Shown here in pieces: positions 63,710 to 64,000 of a stretch of 64,000 bases of DNA. The notes beneath the pieces were generated by a model, which had not been told where the DNA came from, made no database searches, and was given only the letters and a program-made list of their open reading frames with translations. How positions within the stretch are numbered: the stretch's first letter is position 1; every line of letters begins with the position of its first letter. The position numbers and the translations under genes are program-made. Source of the DNA: Deltaproteobacteria bacterium (GTDB taxonomy: Bacteria > Desulfobacterota > Binatia > UBA12015); assembly GCA_029262355.1 (NCBI GenBank), contig JAJCZO010000191.1, positions 1 through 64,000 of the forward strand, read 5' to 3'.

Positions 63710-64000
63710 TCAGCCGACGCAGACGGAAGGTCGAAACGCGCCGGCCGGAAAGACGGCCGTGACGTCGCCGTTGCAGAATCGCTTCGAGGCCTCGCGGAAC
63801 TTCCGCTGAAACTCCCAGTACCGCCGCAGGTACGCGCGTGTCGCATCGGCATACCGATCCGCCCAGACAATCATGCGGCGTCTTCCCTCGTACCAGGGCG
63901 GCCGGGGTAGCTCGGAGCGGCGCTCACGCGAGGTCGCAAGGATGCGCCGCCTGCCACGGACCCGCTTGGCGGTCTGCGCCCGCTCGAGCGCAGCTGCCAC
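63710..64000 (-). CDS. C-terminal part of a probable REP-associated tyrosine transposase (RAYT), cut by window edge
   Basis: 97 codons to a stop at 63710, with the reading frame open at the right edge. The visible part includes PPWYEGRRRMIVWADRYADATRAYLRRYWEFQRKFREASKRF and ends NGDVTAVFPAGAFRPSVCVG. The ending, a GD..(A/V).FP.G.(F/Y).P motif after FR.A..RF, is typical of the C-terminal tail of RAYT/Y1-type transposases in deltaproteobacterial and planctomycete genomes (recalled pattern). The catalytic HUH and Tyr region lies outside the window, so activity cannot be judged. REP-like repeats downstream support the call. Confidence 0.55.
   Translation of the reverse strand: MAAALERAQTAKRVRGRRRILATSRERRSELPRPPWYEGRRRMIVWADRYADATRAYLRRYWEFQRKFREASKRFCNGDVTAVFPAGAFRPSVCVG

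Overview
The window reads as a piece of a high-GC bacterial chromosome from an uncultured soil or sediment lineage near the old Deltaproteobacteria. Candidatus Binatota (Desulfobacterota_B) fits best, and Myxococcota is the main alternative. This is inferred from gene content: tandem CGDG...CDDGN cysteine-rich modules, secreted proteins with K/A/C helical repeats, paired wax-ester synthases, an AtuA-type carboxylase cluster, many lipoproteins, and frequent GTG or TTG starts with 4-nt stop/start overlaps. There is no rRNA, ribosomal protein or other marker gene to settle it. I saw no tRNA, rRNA or CRISPR array. Fifty-two protein genes are called, two of them cut by the window edges.

Layout. 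1-3.1 kb is a leftward operon encoding an EF-hand protein, an animal-type haem peroxidase and a YHYH-domain lipoprotein (cut by the left edge). 3.3-7.2 kb, divergent, holds a sensor kinase, an NtrC-type sigma-54 activator and a phytase-like exported protein. The gap between the two carries a good sigma-54 promoter pointing at the peroxidase operon, with a palindrome about 100 bp upstream. 7.2-11.2 kb is a leftward operon of a diiron ferritin-like protein, a MerR regulator, an AlkB-type dioxygenase and a sugar transporter, with a palindromic operator candidate. 11.4-13.2 kb is a membrane hybrid-type kinase without receiver. 13.3-16.1 kb holds two divergent wax-ester synthase/DGAT genes. 16.3-18.7 kb is an MBOAT acyltransferase with an SGNH-like partner. 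18.8-21.9 kb carries an AhpD-like protein with a small partner, a peroxiredoxin and a DUF1214 protein. 22-27.5 kb holds large secreted proteins: six cysteine-rich modules, an NTF2-like protein and a PLC-fold phosphodiesterase.

28.1-34.1 kb is a tightly coupled set of carboxyltransferase, biotin carboxylase/BCCP, AtuA-like protein and TetR regulator, facing an SDR. It resembles the acyclic-terpene (atu) catabolic module. 34.1-39.5 kb adds SDR, VOC, GFA and SRPBCC genes, a small membrane protein overlapping a cytochrome P450, and a crotonase-fold enzyme. 39.6-48.3 kb has a carboxylesterase, truncated haemoglobin, a large beta-propeller/PHP protein with a HupE-like membrane protein, and a pectinacetylesterase-like lipoprotein. 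48.7-54.9 kb has acyl-CoA synthetase, acyl-CoA dehydrogenase, SDR, PDZ protein and SerC. 55-58.8 kb is a large SWIM-SNF2 helicase, followed by RidA.

59.4 kb to the end is the most mobile part: a 165-bp MITE-like inverted-repeat element, an array of about 35-bp repeats at 61.35-61.49 kb, dispersed copies of the same core at 63.5 kb, and the 3' end of a probable REP-associated tyrosine transposase at the right edge. A WYL regulator and a small exported protein lie between them.

The window as a whole suggests an aerobic heterotroph that activates and oxidises fatty or isoprenoid acids (synthetase, dehydrogenase, crotonase, carboxylase, P450), stores neutral lipid, and exports many calcium- or disulfide-stabilised proteins. 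The most distinctive unit is the sigma-54-linked EF-hand/peroxidase/YHYH operon with its own two-component system.
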